Shown one piece after another: positions 63,623 through 64,000 of a stretch of DNA of 64,000 bases. The notes under the pieces were generated by a model, which had not been told where the DNA came from, made no database searches, and worked only from the letters and a program-made list of their open reading frames with translations. Each line of letters opens with the position of its first letter. Positions within the stretch are counted from its first letter, which is position 1. The stretch covers positions 868,001-932,000 of the forward strand of contig NZ_CP039291.1 of assembly GCF_004798685.1 (NCBI RefSeq), read 5' to 3'. A program made the translations under genes and the position numbers. This DNA comes from Cellulomonas shaoxiangyii. GTDB lineage: Bacteria; Actinomycetota; Actinomycetes; Actinomycetales; Cellulomonadaceae.

Positions 63623-64000
63623 CTACCCGGTCGCGGCCGACCTGCTCGCGCCACGGCCGGCCGCAGCGATCGTGCCCGACGTGCTCCGGGACTCATCGTC
63701 GCCGGCCGCGTCGTCGGCGAGCCACGCGTCCACCCCGGCCAGCAGCCGGGCGCGCGTGGCCGCCGACGCCCGGCTCGCGCGGATCGACGCCCGCGCCAGG
63801 TCGGCCAGCTCGGCATCGGTGAACCCGTGCATCTCGCGGGCGACGCGGTACTGGTCGACCAGACGCGAGCGGAACAGCAACGGGTCGTCGGCGCCGAGCG
63901 CCACGGTGGCCCCGGCGTCGACGAGCGTGCGCAGCGGCACGTCCCGCGCCGTCGGGTACACGCCGAGCGAGACGTTGGACGCCGGGCACACCTCGAGCGC
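63623..64000 (-). CDS. Adenosine deaminase family protein (N-terminus beyond window)
   Basis: The visible 125 residues are the C-terminal part; the start lies past 64000. EVCPASNVSLGVYPTARDVP is the substrate-binding block and VALGADDPLLF contains the metal-ligand Asp. FTDAELADLARASIRAS follows, then an Ala/Asp/Ser-rich tail of about 40 residues. The enzyme deaminates adenosine or a related purine, but without the N-terminal His ligands adenosine cannot be distinguished from adenine as substrate. Convergent with murB; no clear hairpin in the 84-bp gap. Confidence 0.9.
   Translation of the reverse strand, partial: ALEVCPASNVSLGVYPTARDVPLRTLVDAGATVALGADDPLLFRSRLVDQYRVAREMHGFTDAELADLARASIRASRASAATRARLLAGVDAWLADDAAGDDESRSTSGTIAAAGRGASRSAATG

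Overview
The window is chromosomal DNA of very high GC content, close to 75 percent by eye. Codons end overwhelmingly in G or C, and GTG starts, ATGA/GTGA start-stop overlaps and ResB/CcsB-type cytochrome c assembly are common. Together with complete menaquinone and 14-subunit complex I gene sets, this points to an aerobic or facultative actinobacterium. The arabinan/galactan utilisation genes at the left edge fit a plant-polymer degrader of the Cellulomonas type (Micrococcales); that genus call is inference. I see no insertion sequence, prophage, CRISPR array, toxin-antitoxin or defence island, and no biosynthetic cluster. The unusual content is mainly regulatory.

Layout. 1-7244: a glycan-import and hydrolysis cluster. 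Two sugar ABC permeases and a solute-binding lipoprotein run leftward. GH27, GH51 arabinofuranosidase and GH43 arabinanase genes run rightward. The region between them carries LacI-type operator sequences. 7284-10678: a HAD phosphatase, a glutaredoxin-like protein, the NADH-sensing repressor Rex, and a divergent yceI/marR pair. 10763-15823: histidine phosphatase, TlpA/ResA, CcdA, ResB and CcsB, the cytochrome c maturation operon. 15855-28465: two small membrane proteins and the menaquinone genes menE-menA, menB, menC-menD, menF and menG, interleaved with a DUF3048 lipoprotein and an HtrA-like protease. 28617-47021: a menJ-type reductase followed by nuoA-N. 47114-50579: long-chain polyprenyl diphosphate synthase, a PP2C phosphatase and a zinc-ribbon/RDD/FHA membrane protein. 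50612-57462: RarD permease, FprA, a polar amino-acid ABC transporter, HtpX and YajQ. 57663-64000: tRNA-Tyr, a lipoprotein, tRNA-Thr, tRNA-Met, rpmG, two MaoC-type dehydratases, a LacI regulator with a divergent MFS transporter, murB, and the C-terminal part of an adenosine deaminase cut by the window end.

How the parts fit. Polyprenyl synthase makes the side chain, MenF-D-C-E-B build the naphthoate ring, MenA joins them, MenG methylates and the MenJ-like reductase saturates part of the chain. Complex I then reduces the product using NADH, Rex senses the NADH/NAD ratio, and the Ccs genes supply c-type cytochromes downstream. The window is therefore mostly one respiratory block.

The most striking direct observation is a TANNNT hexamer exactly 6 nt (range 5-8) before the start codon of about a dozen genes, including menE, menB, menC, menF, murB and the polyprenyl synthase gene. 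This indicates leaderless mRNAs and was used to choose start codons. Other regulatory candidates are two distinct sets of LacI-type operators, a DtxR/IdeR-like dyad and a 16-bp palindrome in front of the menJ-nuo promoter, and overlapping divergent promoters at menB/menC and yceI/marR.
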